DNA of 64,000 nucleotides from contig NZ_CP141608.1 of assembly GCF_035581345.1 (NCBI RefSeq), positions 1,320,001-1,384,000 on the forward strand, in the 5' to 3' direction. The stretch comes from Pseudomonas sp. JQ170C. Its GTDB lineage: Bacteria > Pseudomonadota > Gammaproteobacteria > Pseudomonadales > Pseudomonadaceae. Shown here piece after piece: positions 1 through 9,335 of this stretch (position 1 is its first letter; each line of letters begins with the position of its first letter). Position numbers and translations under genes: made by a program. The notes beneath the pieces were generated by a model. The model was given only the letters and a program-made list of their open reading frames with translations, did not search any database and was not told the DNA's origin.

Positions 1-669
1 TGTCTGGATGTCGCGCAGCCCGCCCGGTGAACCCTTCACGTTGGGCTCAAGGTTATATTCGGTGTCGTTGTACTTGTGGTGCCGGGCCTTCTGCTCCGCG
101 CGCTTGGCCAGGAAGAACTCCTTGCTCGGCCACATGTGCGCGATGCTGGTGACCTCGAGCATGCGCTGGCGCAGATGCTCGGGGCCGGCGATGGTGCGGC
201 TTTCCATGAGGTTGGTGACCACGGTCAGGTCAGAGCGCGCCTGTTCTGCACATTCCTCGACCGAGCGCACGCTTTGGCCCACTTCCAGGCCAATATCCCA
301 GAGCAAGGTCAGAAAGCGTTCGATCGAGTCGCGAAACACCTCGTGGTCGGCGCTGTCGAGCAGGATCAGCAGGTCGATGTCGGAGTGGGGGTGCAGTTCG
401 CCGCGCCCGTAGCCACCGGTGGCAATCAGGGCGATATCGGCGTCTTCGCTCCAGGTGAACTGGTTCCAGGCCTGTTGCAGGATGTTGTCGACGAACCAGG
501 CGCGGTCCTCGATCAGCCGGCGAATCTCGCGGTTGTCGCGAAAGCGCTTGTCGAGGACTTCGCCCGCCTGGCGGATGGCCTTCTTGAAGGCAGCGATAGG
601 GCTTGCCTTGAGGGCCAGTTCAGCCTGGAACTGGCCGCGATCGAACAGCTCGGGATCCACCTGGGGCAT
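1..669 (-). CDS. glnD: PII uridylyltransferase/uridylyl-removing enzyme GlnD, N-terminal part (cut by window edge)
   Basis: The first 223 codons of GlnD are present and the rest lies beyond position 1. GlnD adds UMP to and removes it from the PII signal proteins according to glutamine level, and so controls nitrogen assimilation in the cytoplasm. The nucleotidyltransferase signature is visible: GGYGRG at about residues 85-90, followed by the metal-binding pair D97 and D99 in HSDIDL. The ATG at 669-667 gives the usual start [12 protein letters not shown]. The HD and ACT domains expected downstream are out of view. The gene lies 21 bp downstream of map on the same strand, a common arrangement in Pseudomonas, so co-transcription from map is likely. 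Confidence 0.95.
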   Translation of the reverse strand, partial: MPQVDPELFDRGQFQAELALKASPIAAFKKAIRQAGEVLDKRFRDNREIRRLIEDRAWFVDNILQQAWNQFTWSEDADIALIATGGYGRGELHPHSDIDLLILLDSADHEVFRDSIERFLTLLWDIGLEVGQSVRSVEECAEQARSDLTVVTNLMESRTIAGPEHLRQRMLEVTSIAHMWPSKEFFLAKRAEQKARHHKYNDTEYNLEPNVKGSPGGLRDIQT

Positions 670-690
670 CGAGTCACTTTCCTGTTTGAA

Positions 691-1473
691 TCAGGCCGAC
701 GTGCGGGGAATGGTGTCGTCTTTACGCAGGGTGAAGATCTCGTAGCCCGTGGCGGTCACCACCAGGGTGTGTTCCCACTGCGCCGAGAGCTTGCGGTCCT
801 TGGTGATGGCGGTCCAGCCGTCGCCCAGTACCTTGGTGTCGGCACGGCCCTGGTTGATCATCGGCTCGATGGTGAAGGTCATGCCTTCCTTGAGTTCCAT
901 GCCGGTACCGGCGCGGCCGTAGTGCAGGATCTGCGGCTCTTCGTGGAACACTTTGCCGATGCCGTGGCCACAGAATTCGCGAACCACCGAGAAGCCGTTC
1001 TTTTCAGCGTGCTTCTGGATCACTTCGCCGATATCGCCCAGGCGGCAGCCCGGCTTGACCAGTTCGATGGCCTTGTACATGCATTCCTGGGTGACCTGAG
1101 ACAGGCGCTCGGCCCAGACCGGCACGTTGCCGACGTGGAACATGCGGCTGGTGTCGCCGTGGTAGCCATCCTTGATGACGGTCACGTCGATGTTCAGCGT
1201 GTCACCGTCCTTGAGCGGCTTGTCGCCGGGGATGCCGTGGCACACCACATGGTTGACCGAGGTGCAGATCGACTTGGGGAAGCCCTTGTAGTTGAGCGGC
1301 GCCGGGATCGCCTTCTGGACATTGACGATATAGTCGTGGCACAGGCGGTCGAGCGCTTCGGTGGTGACACCGGGCTTGACGTGCTCTTCGATCATCTCCA
1401 GGACTTCGGCGGCCAGGCGGCCGGCGATACGCATCTTTTCGATGTCTTCGGCGGTTTTGATGGTTACGGTCAT
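691..1473 (-). CDS. map: Methionine aminopeptidase, type I
   Basis: This 260-residue enzyme removes the N-terminal methionine from nascent proteins. All five metal ligands of the pita-bread fold are in place: D96, D107 (in HGDTSR), H170 (in CGHGIGKVFHEEP), E203 (in TIEP) and E234 (in QWEHT). The substrate histidine H79 is also present (CHGIPG). The length fits the type Ia form with no N-terminal extension. It diverges from rpsB across 339 bp and reads into glnD. Confidence 0.97.
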   Translation of the reverse strand: MTVTIKTAEDIEKMRIAGRLAAEVLEMIEEHVKPGVTTEALDRLCHDYIVNVQKAIPAPLNYKGFPKSICTSVNHVVCHGIPGDKPLKDGDTLNIDVTVIKDGYHGDTSRMFHVGNVPVWAERLSQVTQECMYKAIELVKPGCRLGDIGEVIQKHAEKNGFSVVREFCGHGIGKVFHEEPQILHYGRAGTGMELKEGMTFTIEPMINQGRADTKVLGDGWTAITKDRKLSAQWEHTLVVTATGYEIFTLRKDDTIPRTSA

Positions 1474-1643
1474 TGCAGGCTCTCTACGGCGCTGGGGTGC
1501 GCGAATGAACTGAGGAAAGGCCGGATTCTACCAGAGCACTGCCCGCTCAGGCGGCTATGGTGCTGATACAGCCTTTATATAGAGGCATTCTGGCGCGATT
1601 GTGGCGCCGGTGCAAAAGCGCTGAAGGCCGATGTTATTTCGGG

Positions 1644-1672
1644 TTCCGTTTGCCCGCCTTCTGTGATATAAA
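1644..1672 (+). promoter_or_regulatory. Probable sigma70 promoter of rpsB-tsf
   Basis: The -10 element is TATAAA at 1667-1672, 17 bp after a weak -35 TTCCGT at 1644-1649. It is followed by a GC-rich stretch (TGCGCCGC), the kind of discriminator seen at stringently controlled ribosomal promoters. The placement before the rpsB leader fits. The transcription start was inferred, not measured. Confidence 0.5.
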
Positions 1673-1679
1673 ATGCGCC

Positions 1680-1812
1680 GCTTTGCGGGGATAGCCCCGA
1701 AAGCTTAAACCCACACACGTGTCGACACGATGACCTGGGTGCCTCAGATCACAGATCCGGGGTTGGTCATTGGGATACGTGGAGGCCCAACCCGACTTAT
1801 CAAGGAACTATC
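1680..1812 (+). promoter_or_regulatory. rpsB 5' leader, candidate S2 autoregulatory RNA
   Basis: About 130 nt separate the predicted promoter from the rpsB start codon. They contain a short GC hairpin (GCGGGGAT-AGCCCCG near 1685-1698) and then a GGAGGCCCAACCCGAC stretch just before the start. Gammaproteobacterial rpsB leaders are known to bind S2 and repress rpsB-tsf. The position and length agree, but I could not fold or align it, so the function is inferred. Confidence 0.4.
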
Positions 1813-2547
1813 ATGTCCCAAGTCAACATGCGCGATATGCTGAAGGCCGGTGTGCACTTCGGTCACCAAACCCGTTACTGGAACCCGAAAATGGGTAAGT
1901 ACATTTTTGGCGCGCGCAACAAGATTCACATCATCAACCTTGAAAAAACCCTGCCAATGTTCAATGAGGCTCTGACCTTCGTAGAGCGTCTGGCCCAGGG
2001 CAAAAACAAGATTCTGTTCGTCGGCACCAAGCGTTCCGCTGGCAAGATCGTTGCTGAAGAAGCAGCACGTTGCGGTTCGCCGTACGTCGATCACCGCTGG
2101 TTGGGCGGCATGCTGACCAACTACAAAACCATCCGTGCTTCGATCAAGCGCCTGCGCGACCTGGAAACTCAGGCCGAAGATGGCACTTTCACCAAGCTGA
2201 CCAAGAAAGAAGCGCTGATGCGCTCCCGTGATCTGGAAAAACTGGATCGCAGCCTGGGTGGTATCAAGGACATGGGCGGCCTGCCTGATGCCCTGTTCGT
2301 GATCGACGTTGACCACGAGCGCATCGCTATCACCGAAGCCAACAAGCTGGGCATCCCGGTCATCGGCGTTGTCGATACCAACAGCAGCCCAGAAGGCGTT
2401 GACTACATCATCCCAGGTAACGATGACGCTATCCGCGCTATCCAGCTGTACATGGGTTCGATGGCTGACGCCGTTATCCGTGGTCGTAACAACGTTGCCG
2501 GCGGCACCGAAGTTTACGCGGAAGAAGCAGCACCAGCTGCTGAGTAA
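1813..2547 (+). CDS. rpsB: 30S ribosomal protein S2
   Basis: This 244-residue S2 protein binds the back of the 30S head-body junction. The family start [20 protein letters not shown] and the RNA-contact segment [11 protein letters not shown] are clear, as is the [10 protein letters not shown] motif. The ATG follows AAGGAAC. It is the first gene of rpsB-tsf and is separated from tsf by a strong hairpin that probably lowers read-through to EF-Ts. Confidence 0.98.
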   Translation: MSQVNMRDMLKAGVHFGHQTRYWNPKMGKYIFGARNKIHIINLEKTLPMFNEALTFVERLAQGKNKILFVGTKRSAGKIVAEEAARCGSPYVDHRWLGGMLTNYKTIRASIKRLRDLETQAEDGTFTKLTKKEALMRSRDLEKLDRSLGGIKDMGGLPDALFVIDVDHERIAITEANKLGIPVIGVVDTNSSPEGVDYIIPGNDDAIRAIQLYMGSMADAVIRGRNNVAGGTEVYAEEAAPAAE

Positions 2548-2574
2548 TTGACGCCTGGCGTCTACTCGGCACGC

Positions 2575-2599
2575 AAAAAGGGGGCTAGGCCCCCTTTTT
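2575..2599 (+). terminator. Intrinsic terminator/attenuator between rpsB and tsf
   Basis: A perfect stem AAAAAGGGGGC / GCCCCCTTTTT with a TAG loop, ending in a T run, follows the rpsB stop by 27 bp. Because tsf follows on the same strand with no obvious promoter of its own, partial termination is likely. Confidence 0.85.
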
Positions 2600-2736
2600 G
2601 CCACCTTGAAATCCTCTTGTCAGCATCGCCGTTGCAACCTTGTCAGGGCATGAGTGCTGGTGAGTGGATTTACAGAATTGAACGCCCGTCAAGTATCGGG
2701 TGGAATGGTTGAAAACCTATCCAAGAGGAATTTGAA

Positions 2737-3600
2737 ATGGCAGCAATTACTGCAGCGCTGGTCAAAGAACTGCGTGAGCGTACTGGCGAAGGCATGATGG
2801 ATTGCAAAAAGGCCCTGGAAAAGGCCGGCGGCGACATCGAAAAAGCCATTGACGACATGCGCGCTTCGGGCGCCATCAAGGCCGCTAAAAAGGCTGGCAA
2901 CGTTGCCGCTGAAGGCGCTATCGCCATCAAGGCTGACGACACCTCTGCCGTCCTGCTGGAAGTTAACTCGCAGACCGACTTCCTGGCTCTGCAAGACGAC
3001 TTCAAAAACTTCGTGGCTGAAAGCGTTGAACAAGCTTTCGCCGAGAAGCTGACCGACGCCGCTCCGCTGATCGCTGCTCGCGAATCGGCTCGTGAAGCAC
3101 TGGTTGCCAAAGTAGGCGAAAACGTCAACATCCGTCGCCTGGTGCGCGTTGAGGGTGACGTTGTCGGTACCTACCTGCACGGTAACAAGATCGGTGTTGC
3201 TGTTGTCCTGAAGGGCGGCGACGTCCAGCTGGCCAAAGAAATCGCCATGCACGTGGCTGCAAGCAACCCAGAGTTCCTGCTGCCATCGGAAGTTTCGGCC
3301 GAAGCGATCGAGCGTGAGAAGAACGTCTTCCTGACCCTGAACGAAGAGAAGATCAAGGGCAAGCCTGAGAACATCGTCGAGAACATGGTCAAAGGCCGTA
3401 TCTCGAAGTTCCTGGCCGAAGCCAGCCTGGTCGAGCAAGCGTTCGTCATGAACCCGGAAATCAAGGTCGGTGAACTGGCCAAGAAAGCCGGCGCTGAAAT
3501 CGTTTCCTTCACCTACTTCAAAGTAGGCGAAGGCATCGAGAAGCCAGTCGACAACTTCGCTGAAGAAGTTGCTGCGCAACTGGCTGCTGCCAAGCAGTAA
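2737..3600 (+). CDS. tsf: Translation elongation factor Ts
   Basis: EF-Ts, 287 residues, exchanges GDP for GTP on EF-Tu. The N-terminal UBA-like domain has the family signature LRERTGEGMMDCKKAL (residues 11-26), and the core has the TDF motif (NSQTDFLA). The start ATG is preceded by AAGAGGAAT. It is transcribed with rpsB through the hairpin at 2575-2599. Confidence 0.98.
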   Translation: MAAITAALVKELRERTGEGMMDCKKALEKAGGDIEKAIDDMRASGAIKAAKKAGNVAAEGAIAIKADDTSAVLLEVNSQTDFLALQDDFKNFVAESVEQAFAEKLTDAAPLIAARESAREALVAKVGENVNIRRLVRVEGDVVGTYLHGNKIGVAVVLKGGDVQLAKEIAMHVAASNPEFLLPSEVSAEAIEREKNVFLTLNEEKIKGKPENIVENMVKGRISKFLAEASLVEQAFVMNPEIKVGELAKKAGAEIVSFTYFKVGEGIEKPVDNFAEEVAAQLAAAKQ

Positions 3601-3624
3601 GACAGAGTCAAATCTGTCGCCCCG

Positions 3625-3660
3625 AAGAGGCTGCCCGCTCACGCGCGCAGCCTCTTTGTC
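3625..3660 (+). terminator. Probable weak terminator after tsf
   Basis: Stem AAGAGGCTGC / GCAGCCTCTT with a 12-nt loop, followed by only a short T run (TTTGTC). It sits 25 bp after the tsf stop. It may only partly stop transcription into pyrH. Confidence 0.55.
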
Positions 3661-3782
3661 AAAGCGGGAGCGGTTTACGAGACCGCCTTTCGCTGGCGCA
3701 GTCGCTGCGCCACGCTTAGAGTTACGCGCAGGCTGAAAACAGCCCCGCAAGATTTTTACAAACGCCGCAGGAGAGATTCGCA

Positions 3783-4526
3783 ATGGCTCAGCAGGGCAGT
3801 GGTTATCAAGCTCGCTATAAACGCATTCTACTCAAACTGAGCGGCGAGGCCCTGATGGGCTCGGAAGAATTCGGGATCGACCCCAAGGTCCTGGATCGCA
3901 TGGCGCTGGAAGTCGGCCAGCTGGTCGGCATCGGTGTTCAAGTAGGCCTGGTGATCGGTGGTGGCAACCTGTTCCGTGGGGCGGCGCTCAGTGCAGCCGG
4001 CATGGATCGCGTCACTGGCGACCACATGGGTATGCTGGCCACCGTCATGAACGCTCTTGCCATGCGTGATGCGCTGGAACGCGCGAATATCACCGCTATC
4101 GTCATGTCGGCAATTTCCATGGTAGGCGTGACCGATCACTACGATCGCCGCAAAGCCATGCGCCACCTGAACGCCAAAGAAGTTGTAATCTTCGCTGCCG
4201 GCACCGGCAACCCGTTCTTCACCACCGACTCCGCCGCTTGCCTGCGCGCCATCGAAATCGATGCCGACGTGGTATTGAAGGCAACCAAGGTCGATGGTGT
4301 ATACACTGCAGATCCATTCAAAGACCCGCATGCCGAGAAGTTCGATCATCTGACCTACGATGAAGTGCTGGATCGCAAGCTGGGCGTGATGGACCTGACG
4401 GCAATCTGCCTGTGCCGCGACCACAAGATGCCGCTGCGCGTCTTCAACATGAACAAGCCTGGCGCCCTGCTGAACATCGTGCATGGCGGCGCTGAAGGAA
4501 CTCTGATCGAGGAAGTTCAAAAATGA
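3783..4526 (+). CDS. pyrH: UMP kinase
   Basis: Bacterial UMP kinase of the amino-acid-kinase fold, 247 residues. It makes UDP from UMP. The N-terminal KLSGEALMG and the GGGNLFRG phosphate loop are present, as is the nucleotide-binding [14 protein letters not shown] segment. The start is preceded by AGGAGAG. Its stop overlaps the frr start by four bases (ATGA), so the two are translationally coupled. Confidence 0.97.
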   Translation: MAQQGSGYQARYKRILLKLSGEALMGSEEFGIDPKVLDRMALEVGQLVGIGVQVGLVIGGGNLFRGAALSAAGMDRVTGDHMGMLATVMNALAMRDALERANITAIVMSAISMVGVTDHYDRRKAMRHLNAKEVVIFAAGTGNPFFTTDSAACLRAIEIDADVVLKATKVDGVYTADPFKDPHAEKFDHLTYDEVLDRKLGVMDLTAICLCRDHKMPLRVFNMNKPGALLNIVHGGAEGTLIEEVQK

Positions 4527-5080
4527 TCAACGAAATCAAGAAAGACGCCCAAGAGCGTATGCAGAAATCGCTGGAGTCCCTGGCGCAGGCATTCAGCCGT
4601 ATTCGTACCGGCGCGGCCAACCCGCAGATCCTGGCTGGCGTTCAAGTGCCTTACTACGGTGCCGACACCCCGATCAACCAGGTTGCCAACGTCACTGTCA
4701 AGGACGCCCGCACACTGCAAGTCGTTGCCTTCGAGCGCAACATGCTGGCTGCGGTAGAGAAAGCCATCCTCAACTCGGGCCTGGGTTTCAACCCGACCAA
4801 CCTGGGTGAGCTGCTGCTGATCTCGATGCCGGCACTGACGGAAGAAACCCGTAAAGGTTTCACCAAGCAAGCCCGTGATGCCGCCGAAGATGGCCGCATT
4901 GCCGTGCGTAACATCCGTCGTGACGCGTTGAGCCAGCTCAAAGACCTGGTCAAAGAGAAAGAAATCAGCGAAGACGAAGAGCGTCGCGCCGCTGACGACA
5001 TCCAGAAGCTGACCGACAAGTTCGTGGCTGACATCGAAGTTGCTGTGAAGCAGAAAGAAAAGGACCTGATGGCCGTTTAA
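4523..5080 (+). CDS. frr: Ribosome recycling factor
   Basis: RRF, 185 residues, splits post-termination ribosomes together with EF-G. The three-helix bundle segments are clear (the [10 protein letters not shown] segment near residue 30 and RNIRRDAL near residue 133). It overlaps pyrH by 4 bp and is followed 16 bp later by uppS. Confidence 0.98.
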   Translation: MINEIKKDAQERMQKSLESLAQAFSRIRTGAANPQILAGVQVPYYGADTPINQVANVTVKDARTLQVVAFERNMLAAVEKAILNSGLGFNPTNLGELLLISMPALTEETRKGFTKQARDAAEDGRIAVRNIRRDALSQLKDLVKEKEISEDEERRAADDIQKLTDKFVADIEVAVKQKEKDLMAV

Positions 5081-5096
5081 GGGTCGGGACTTTTTG

Positions 5097-5852
5097 ATGG
5101 AAAAGACCAAGCAGGGTGTGTCCCCATCGGTGCCGCGCCATGTCGCGATCATCATGGATGGGAATAATCGCTGGGCGAAAAAGCGCCTGTTGCCCGGTGT
5201 AGCCGGGCATAAGGCAGGCGTGGATGCGGTGCGCGCGGTCATCGAGGTGTGCGCCGAAGCCAAGGTCGAGGTGCTGACCCTGTTCGCCTTCTCCAGCGAA
5301 AACTGGCAACGACCGGCCGAAGAGGTCGGTGCGTTGATGGAGCTGTTCTTCTCGGCCTTGCGCCGGGAAGCCAAGCGCCTCAACGACAACAACATCAGCC
5401 TGCGCATCATCGGTGATCGCTCACGCTTTCACCCGGAGTTGCAGGCTGCCATGCGTGAGGCCGAGGCGCTGACCGCAGGCAACAACCGCTTTATCCTGCA
5501 AATCGCCGCCAACTACGGCGGACAATGGGATATTGCCCAGGCCGCCCAGCGCCTGGCGCGCGAAGTTCAGGCCGGTCACCTGCGTCCTGAAGACATCACC
5601 CCGGAACTGTTGCAAACCTGTCTGGCTACTGGCGATCTGCCGTTGCCTGACCTGTGTATCCGTACCGGTGGCGAGCATCGCATCAGCAACTTCCTGTTGT
5701 GGCAGCTGGCCTACGCCGAGCTGTACTTCTCCGACCTGTTCTGGCCGGACTTCAAACACGAGGCCATGCGCAAAGCGCTGGCCGATTACGCTTCGCGCCA
5801 GCGCCGCTTCGGGAAAACCAGCGAGCAGGTCGAGGCTGGAGCCCGTGCTTAA
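5097..5852 (+). CDS. uppS: Undecaprenyl diphosphate synthase (cis-prenyltransferase)
   Basis: This 251-residue enzyme condenses isopentenyl diphosphate onto farnesyl diphosphate to make the C55 carrier for peptidoglycan and O-antigen. The catalytic D21 lies in IIMDGNNRWAKKR, and the C-terminal RTGGEHRISNFLLWQ motif is intact. An upstream in-frame TTG at 5094 is ignored in favour of the ATG at 5097. The stop shares one base with the cdsA start (TAATG). Confidence 0.96.
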   Translation: MEKTKQGVSPSVPRHVAIIMDGNNRWAKKRLLPGVAGHKAGVDAVRAVIEVCAEAKVEVLTLFAFSSENWQRPAEEVGALMELFFSALRREAKRLNDNNISLRIIGDRSRFHPELQAAMREAEALTAGNNRFILQIAANYGGQWDIAQAAQRLAREVQAGHLRPEDITPELLQTCLATGDLPLPDLCIRTGGEHRISNFLLWQLAYAELYFSDLFWPDFKHEAMRKALADYASRQRRFGKTSEQVEAGARA

Positions 5853-6667
5853 TGCTTAAACTACGCATCATCACTGCGCTGATCCTGCTACCGATTGCCC
5901 TGGGCGGCTTCTTTCTCCTCGATGGAGGGGATTTCGCCCTGTTCATCGGGTTGGTGGTGAGCCTCGGTGCCTGGGAGTGGGCGCGTCTGGCAGGTCTGGC
6001 CGCTCAAGCGTTTCGTGTTGCCTACGCCGCCGTCGTGGCCGGGTTGCTCATGCTGCTCTACCTGATGCCGGACCTTGCACCCTGGGTGCTGGGCGCTTCG
6101 GTATTGTGGTGGGCGGGAGCCACCTGGCTGGTGCTGACCTACCCACGTACCAGTGAGCTGTGGTCCAGCGTTGCCTGTCGGCTGTTGATCGGTCTCCTGA
6201 TCCTTTTGCCGGCCTGGCAGGGCCTGGTGCTGCTCAAGCACTGGCCGCTGGGTAACTGGCTGATCATGGCGGTCATGGTGCTGGTCTGGGGTGCAGATAT
6301 TGGCGCCTACTTTTCCGGCCGGGCCTTTGGCAAGCGCAAGCTGGCGCCGCAGGTCAGTCCGGGCAAGAGCTGGGAAGGCGTCTACGGCGGTCTGGCGCTG
6401 AGCCTGGTGATCACCGCAGTCGTTGGCGTGAGTCGCGACTGGAGTTTCGGCGAGCTGGTGCTTGGCTTGCTGGGCGCTGCTGTCGTGGTGTTGGTGTCGG
6501 TGGTCGGTGACCTGACCGAAAGCATGTTCAAGCGTCGCTCCGGGATCAAGGACAGCAGCAATCTGCTGCCGGGTCACGGTGGCGTACTGGATCGTATCGA
6601 CAGCCTGACCGCGGCCATTCCGCTGTTTGCCGTGCTGCTCTGGGCAGCCAACTGGGGCGTGATGTGA
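5852..6667 (+). CDS. cdsA: Phosphatidate cytidylyltransferase (CDP-diglyceride synthase)
   Basis: This 271-residue inner-membrane enzyme makes CDP-diacylglycerol from phosphatidate and CTP. The sequence is almost entirely hydrophobic membrane segments. It ends with the CdsA signature [20 protein letters not shown] followed by GVLDRID (about residues 224-252). I chose the ATG that overlaps the uppS stop. The open frame continues upstream only as an out-of-frame reading of uppS. Confidence 0.95.
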   Translation: MLKLRIITALILLPIALGGFFLLDGGDFALFIGLVVSLGAWEWARLAGLAAQAFRVAYAAVVAGLLMLLYLMPDLAPWVLGASVLWWAGATWLVLTYPRTSELWSSVACRLLIGLLILLPAWQGLVLLKHWPLGNWLIMAVMVLVWGADIGAYFSGRAFGKRKLAPQVSPGKSWEGVYGGLALSLVITAVVGVSRDWSFGELVLGLLGAAVVVLVSVVGDLTESMFKRRSGIKDSSNLLPGHGGVLDRIDSLTAAIPLFAVLLWAANWGVM

Positions 6668-7854
6668 GCGGCGTGCAACGTATTACCGTGCTGGGAGCTA
6701 CCGGCTCCATCGGCATGAGCACCCTGGATGTCATCGGGCGTCATCCCGACCGCTACCAGGTGTTTGCGCTGAGCGGCTATTCGCGGCTCCAGGAATTGCT
6801 TGCGCTTTGCCTGCGCCATACGCCGACCTTTGCCGTGGTGCCCAGCGCCGAGGCGGCGCAGCAGTTGCGCGAAGGCCTGGCGGCGGCCGGATCGGCCACC
6901 GAAGTGCTCGAAGGCGAAGCCGGGTTGTGCCAGGTCGCTTCGGCGCCCGAGGTCGATACGGTGATGGCGGCCATTGTGGGGGCGGCGGGCTTGCGTCCGA
7001 CCTTGGCGGCGGTTGAGGCCGGCAAGAAGGTCCTGCTGGCCAACAAGGAAGCCTTGGTGATGTCCGGTGCGCTGTTCATGCAGGCGGTGCAGCGCAGTGG
7101 CGCCGTGCTGTTGCCCATCGACAGCGAGCACAATGCGATTTTCCAATGTTTGCCAGGTGACTATGCGCGTGGCCTGTCTCAGGTCGGTGTGCGGCGAATC
7201 CTGTTGACCGCCTCGGGTGGGCCGTTTCGCGAAACGCCATTGTCGGCGCTGGCCGAGGTCAGTCCGGAGCAGGCCTGTGCTCACCCTAACTGGTCGATGG
7301 GCCGCAAGATCTCGGTCGACTCGGCAAGCATGATGAACAAGGGCCTGGAGCTGATCGAGGCCTGCTGGTTGTTCGATGCGCGGCCAAGCCAGGTTGAAGT
7401 GGTGGTGCACCCCCAGAGTGTCATTCACTCGCTGGTGGATTACGTCGATGGTTCGGTGCTGGCCCAGTTGGGCAACCCGGACATGCGCACGCCGATCGCC
7501 AATGCGCTGGCCTGGCCGCAGCGGATCGACTCCGGCGTCGCGCCACTGGACCTGTTTGCCATTGCGCGTCTGGATTTCCAGGCGCCCGATGAGCAGCGGT
7601 TCCCGTGCTTGCGCCTGGCGCGCCAGGCTGCTGAGGCGGGCAACAGTGCGCCGGCGATGCTCAATGCGGCCAACGAAGTGGCTGTGGAGGCATTTCTCCA
7701 GCGACGCATCCGCTTCCCGGAGATCGCGAGTATGATCGAACAAGTGCTTGATCAGGAGCCGGTCGTGGCGGTGCAGACGCTCGATGCGGTGTTTGCTGCC
7801 GACCAGCGCGCACGGCAGCTGGCGGGGCAATGGTTGAGTCATCACGGGCGCTGA
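6664..7854 (+). CDS. dxr: 1-deoxy-D-xylulose 5-phosphate reductoisomerase
   Basis: Dxr (IspC), 396 residues, converts DXP to MEP, the second step of the non-mevalonate isoprenoid pathway. The NADPH-binding GATGSIG is at the N-terminus. The metal site [10 protein letters not shown], the ASGGPFR loop and [15 protein letters not shown] are all present. The start is GTG inside a GTGA overlap with the cdsA stop. With uppS, ispD and ispF it is one of four isoprenoid genes in the window. Confidence 0.97.
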   Translation: MSGVQRITVLGATGSIGMSTLDVIGRHPDRYQVFALSGYSRLQELLALCLRHTPTFAVVPSAEAAQQLREGLAAAGSATEVLEGEAGLCQVASAPEVDTVMAAIVGAAGLRPTLAAVEAGKKVLLANKEALVMSGALFMQAVQRSGAVLLPIDSEHNAIFQCLPGDYARGLSQVGVRRILLTASGGPFRETPLSALAEVSPEQACAHPNWSMGRKISVDSASMMNKGLELIEACWLFDARPSQVEVVVHPQSVIHSLVDYVDGSVLAQLGNPDMRTPIANALAWPQRIDSGVAPLDLFAIARLDFQAPDEQRFPCLRLARQAAEAGNSAPAMLNAANEVAVEAFLQRRIRFPEIASMIEQVLDQEPVVAVQTLDAVFAADQRARQLAGQWLSHHGR

Positions 7855-7908
7855 GGCCGGGCGCACTGCGTCGGGCCCGGCTGCGCTGAACGTCATTCGG
7901 AGAAAGAT

Positions 7909-9261
7909 ATGAGTGCGCTCTACATGATTATCGGCACCCTGGTGGCATTGGGTGTGCTGGTTACCTTTCACGAATTCGGTCACTTCTGGGTGGCCCGGCG
8001 TTGTGGTGTCAAGGTCCTGCGTTTTTCCGTCGGTTTCGGCATGCCGTTGCTGCGCTGGCATGACCGCCACGGCACCGAGTTCGTGGTCGCGGCCATTCCC
8101 CTGGGTGGCTACGTCAAGATGCTCGATGAGCGTGAAGGTGACGTGCCGCCAGAGCAGGCAGAGCAATCCTTCAATCGCAAATCGGTACGCCAGCGCATCG
8201 CGATCGTCGCGGCGGGGCCGATTGCCAACTTCCTCCTCGCCATTTTGTTCTTCTGGGTCCTGGCAATGCTTGGCACCCAGCAGGAGCGCCCTGTCATTGG
8301 CGGGGTAGAGGCGGGCAGTGTGGCGGAAGTGGCGGGCCTGAAGGCTGGCCAGGAAATCATGTCCATCGATGGCAAGCCGACCAGTGGCTGGGCCGCCGTC
8401 AACCTGCAACTGATTCGCCGCCTGGGCGAGAGTGGCCAGCTGCACATTAATGTGCGTGAAGAGGGGGCGACAGTCGACAGCGCCCATGTGCTGACCCTCG
8501 ATAACTGGCTCAAGGGCGCCGATGAGCCTGATCCGATCCGCTCCCTGGGGCTGCGCCTGTGGCGCCCGGCGTTGCCACCGGTGCTGGCGGAGCTCGATCC
8601 GAAGGGGCCTGCCAAGGCCGCAGGCCTGCAAACTGGCGATCGCTTGCTGAGCCTGGATGGAAAAGCCTTGAACGATTGGCAGCAAGTGGTCGATACCGTG
8701 CGCGGACGTGCCGGTAGCAAGATCGTGCTGCAGGTCGAGCGTGACGGCGCCACCCTGGACATTTCGGTTACCCTGGCCACCCGTGGCGAAGGTAAATCGG
8801 CCAGTGGTTACCTGGGGGCAGGGGTGAAGCCGGTGAAGTGGCCCGATGCCATGCTCCGCGAGGTCAGCTATGGACCGTTGGAGGCTGTTGGCGAGGGGGT
8901 TTCGCGGACCTGGAACATGAGCGTCCTGACCCTCGAATCCTTGAAGAAAATGCTGTTCGGCGAGCTCTCGGTAAAAAACTTGAGCGGACCGATAACCATT
9001 GCTAAAGTGGCGGGCGCTTCGGCCCAGTCGGGTGTTGGAGATTTCCTGAATTTCCTCGCCTACCTGAGCATTAGCCTGGGGGTTCTTAATTTGCTGCCCA
9101 TTCCTGTACTGGATGGGGGGCATTTGCTGTTCTACCTGATCGAGTGGGCGCGTGGTCGCCCGCTCTCGGATCGGGTGCAAGGTTGGGGGATTCAAATCGG
9201 TATCAGTTTGGTAGTCGGGGTGATGTTGCTTGCCCTGATAAACGATTTGGGTCGACTGTAA
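7909..9261 (+). CDS. rseP: Site-2 intramembrane zinc protease RseP
   Basis: RseP, 450 residues, cuts the anti-sigma factor (MucA in Pseudomonas) within the membrane and so releases the envelope-stress sigma factor. The zinc site HEFGH is at residues 21-25 in the first membrane segment, with the third ligand D402 in PVLDGGH. Two PDZ domains lie between them (about 120-210 and 220-300). Lying just before bamA fits its role in sensing outer-membrane assembly faults. Confidence 0.96.
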   Translation: MSALYMIIGTLVALGVLVTFHEFGHFWVARRCGVKVLRFSVGFGMPLLRWHDRHGTEFVVAAIPLGGYVKMLDEREGDVPPEQAEQSFNRKSVRQRIAIVAAGPIANFLLAILFFWVLAMLGTQQERPVIGGVEAGSVAEVAGLKAGQEIMSIDGKPTSGWAAVNLQLIRRLGESGQLHINVREEGATVDSAHVLTLDNWLKGADEPDPIRSLGLRLWRPALPPVLAELDPKGPAKAAGLQTGDRLLSLDGKALNDWQQVVDTVRGRAGSKIVLQVERDGATLDISVTLATRGEGKSASGYLGAGVKPVKWPDAMLREVSYGPLEAVGEGVSRTWNMSVLTLESLKKMLFGELSVKNLSGPITIAKVAGASAQSGVGDFLNFLAYLSISLGVLNLLPIPVLDGGHLLFYLIEWARGRPLSDRVQGWGIQIGISLVVGVMLLALINDLGRL

Positions 9262-9280
9262 AGCTTCGCTCAATTGCGAA

Positions 9281-9301
9281 CCTGCCGCGTCCCGCGGCGG
9301 G
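9281..9301 (+). other. GC-rich hairpin between rseP and bamA
   Basis: A 9-bp stem CCTGCCGCG / CGCGGCGGG (one G-T pair) with a three-base loop, followed by TCGTTTATT. The T tract is too poor for a confident terminator. It may tune read-through or protect the bamA 5' end. Confidence 0.4.
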
Positions 9302-9335
9302 TCGTTTATTGCCAGTTGGAATAAGAAAGGACTTC

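Noticed and set aside
76..1566. A 496-codon plus-strand open frame over glnD and map
   Set aside because: Antisense shadow; the minus strand encodes GlnD and MAP with all catalytic residues.
6574..9273. An 899-codon minus-strand open frame over dxr and rseP
   Set aside because: Same shadow effect: both plus-strand proteins carry complete family motifs.
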